DNA of 64,000 bases. Source: Tribonema minus. Taxonomy: Eukaryota; Sar; Xanthophyceae; Tribonematales; Tribonemataceae. The stretch lies in contig JAFCMP010000026.1 of the NCBI GenBank assembly GCA_017506865.1, positions 124,001 to 188,000 of the forward strand. The letters are read 5' to 3'. This document shows positions 62,601-64,000 of the stretch, one piece after another. Under the pieces are notes generated by a model, which saw only the letters and a program-made list of their open reading frames with translations, was not told the origin of the DNA and searched no databases. Every line of letters begins with the position of its first letter. The stretch's first letter is position 1. A program made the translations under genes and the position numbers.

Positions 62601-63177
62601 CTTACATGCAGCGCCTCTGACAGCGGCTGCGCGGCCCGCACATCATCGACAGGCGTGTCCACCGTCCCCCAGTTCAGGGCGCCCCAGTTGTCGCACGTGC
62701 GCCAGTCGACAAACTTGCCGTCAACTTGGACGAACCCAAACTTGTGCTGCTCATCGAACTTCTCTTTTGCCGTACTGCACCAGGGCAGGTCGTCGCGGTC
62801 GGCGCGATGCGACAGCTCGCTGAGCTTGAGCAGCGGATTGATCCTGCGGAGCCCGCGCTGGACGGGGTTGCTGCCGGTGTCCTTGGCGGCATCGGGCCCC
62901 AGATAGGCGTACCCGTTCCACCAGTCGCCGTGTGACAACCTGCACATTCGGACGTTGCAGGTTGAGCTCAGCTGGCGGGAGGCAATGCTCACCCAACGCC
63001 ACCATGCGCAGCAGTTCTGCCTTGAAGTGCAAGTTGCCAAATGCCACCACAAGCACAATGATATTCACAACCGCTTGTGAGAGCCTTGACTTGGCAATGC
63101 CCACAGGTTCGGCAGGCATGCGCAGGGTAGATGCCAGCCCCGGAGGCTTGCGGCCTGAGGGCATGTTGGTGAGTCAC
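59648..63177 (-). CDS. Unrecognised multi-pass membrane protein, partial
   Basis: Two exons are well supported on the minus strand: 62939-62504 and 60541-59648 (stop TAA), joining in phase after Tyr-Glu at a GTACGA donor. The first encodes a Trp/Asp-rich soluble segment (LSHGDWWNGYAYLG, CDNWGALNWGTVDTP, SWANVSYVHTRTY). The second encodes about four hydrophobic segments (ALFAMALSVTGLVAAY, LLTMVTFVFAIITPALLAVV, VAAVSLFM, LLCCNLVLAALGCVATC) and a Gly/Ser-rich tail with RYNPHYRARM. A third, upstream exon (about 63177-62993) is tentative. With the GTGAGC donor at 62992 the phase-compatible frame is Cys-rich (ACRTCGHC, GCEYHCACGG), while another open frame of the same DNA encodes a hydrophobic helix (VVNIIVLVVAF). 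I do not recognise the family. No ghost exons flank these exons, unlike genes A to C. Confidence 0.7.
60542..62503 (-). other. Long intron of the membrane-protein gene
   Basis: About 2 kb between the two supported exons. AT content is higher than elsewhere. I saw no ghost exon, TTAGGG array or poly-C run here, so this intron is of a different character from those in genes A to C. Confidence 0.55.
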
Positions 63178-63825
63178 GACAACCTAACTGAGTAAAGCCT
63201 CTGAGACTGCCAATAACAGTTACTATTTGTGAACGGCGTTCCGAACTTTGCTTCATCATTTTTTCACCAATTTCAATGTGTCATGGTCGCCGTGCCTTGT
63301 GCTTGTTTCATGCTGCCTGGTTACTGACAAAGATGGTGCTTACCTTGCAGATCAGGTAGTTCAAAGGGTGCACACGAGGGTACAACCATGTTGTACTCCA
63401 GCTGGTACTTTTTCCTTGCTTAGGTTGATCCGCATGTATGCCCCCCCCGCCCTGGGGAAGTTTCTCCGCCGCCACGGTTTGTGCATCGTGCAAATGATCA
63501 CTTCTCTAATTCGCGCAAGCCGCCTTCAGCGCCTCTGCTTCCTCTGCTGCTATGCATTAGTAACAGTGTGCCCTGCCAGCGTAGCTTTCCAATAGTTGCA
63601 ATAAATTCCATTGAAATTACAATTACGTCCTGGATTGCAAAAAAAAATGATTTTCACTACCTCAGTCGCAAATTTGGTGTAGGCTGGTGCCCACAGTCAA
63701 TCTTTCGAATGGCTTGCGGCAATATCATTGTACTCCAGCATATGCAACCACGGTGCAGCTGCTGATGCACATGCATATTGCTCTAAAGGCCCTGCGGTGC
63801 CACACGGTCCAGAAGGGGTTTGTAG

Positions 63826-63893
63826 GATCTGTGCGCCCAGGTGGTCAATGCAACGCATTTCGACCTGTACGACACCACCTGGGCGCACAGATC
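63826..63893. repeat. Perfect 20-bp inverted repeat (hairpin), 28-base loop
   Basis: The left arm GATCTGTGCGCCCAGGTGGT (63826-63845) is exactly complementary to the right arm ACCACCTGGGCGCACAGATC (63874-63893). The arm is GC-rich, so the stem would be very stable in either DNA or RNA. No run of T follows, and the flanking sequence gives no function. Confidence 0.92.
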
Positions 63894-64000
63894 GACTCAT
63901 TTTCTCTGTTAGGAGATCATGTCTAGTCACCTGAGGTGAAGTGCTGTGGGGTCCTCTTCAAGTGCCGGCTCGGAAACTTCCCACGCGGCAATGCTGGCCC

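Overview
The window is nuclear DNA from a GC-rich eukaryote, most likely a green alga. The evidence is the single-polypeptide fusion of a PP2C phosphatase, two cyclic-nucleotide-binding domains and a kinase-like domain (an architecture I know from Viridiplantae), an ANP/NPK1-type MAP3K, Ala/Gly-rich low-complexity exons, strong G/C-ending codon use, and short TTAGGG runs scattered through introns. The species cannot be named from sequence alone.

Layout. (A) 476-17959, + strand: a MAP3K in 14 readable exons; its 5' end probably lies outside the window. (B) 28041-20373, - strand: a compact PP2C phosphatase in 7 exons, tail to tail with A. (C) 28917-55390, + strand: a complete 25-exon gene for a PP2C / CNB-A / CNB-B / kinase-like protein of 1076 residues, head to head with B across about 0.9 kb. 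(D) 57318-58542, +: a decayed retroelement C-terminal fragment. (E) about 63177-59648, - strand: an unrecognised multi-pass membrane protein, partial. Genes A to C are all phosphorylation or second-messenger signalling genes, so the window reads as a signalling neighbourhood. Any functional link between them is inference.

The outstanding feature is not a gene. Nearly every exon of A, B and C is flanked inside its introns by degenerate partial copies of itself ('ghost exons'). The copies are strikingly asymmetric. Upstream ghosts carry the acceptor plus the 5' part of the exon; downstream ghosts carry the 3' part of the exon plus the donor. The introns therefore look as if they grew by repeated local tandem duplication across splice junctions. 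At least two copies are still phase-compatible and could be spliced. I chose the real exons by open frame, splice consensus and reading-phase agreement across all 43 introns, which closes without a single conflict.

Other layers include three non-autonomous hAT-like elements with terminal inverted repeats and 8-bp target duplications (one sits inside a ghost exon, giving a relative age), a short TTGAAGT/ACTTCAA motif that recurs just inside donors, an unusually high share of GC donors, a 48-bp minisatellite, a 232-bp tandem duplication, dispersed repeats and a perfect 20-bp hairpin.
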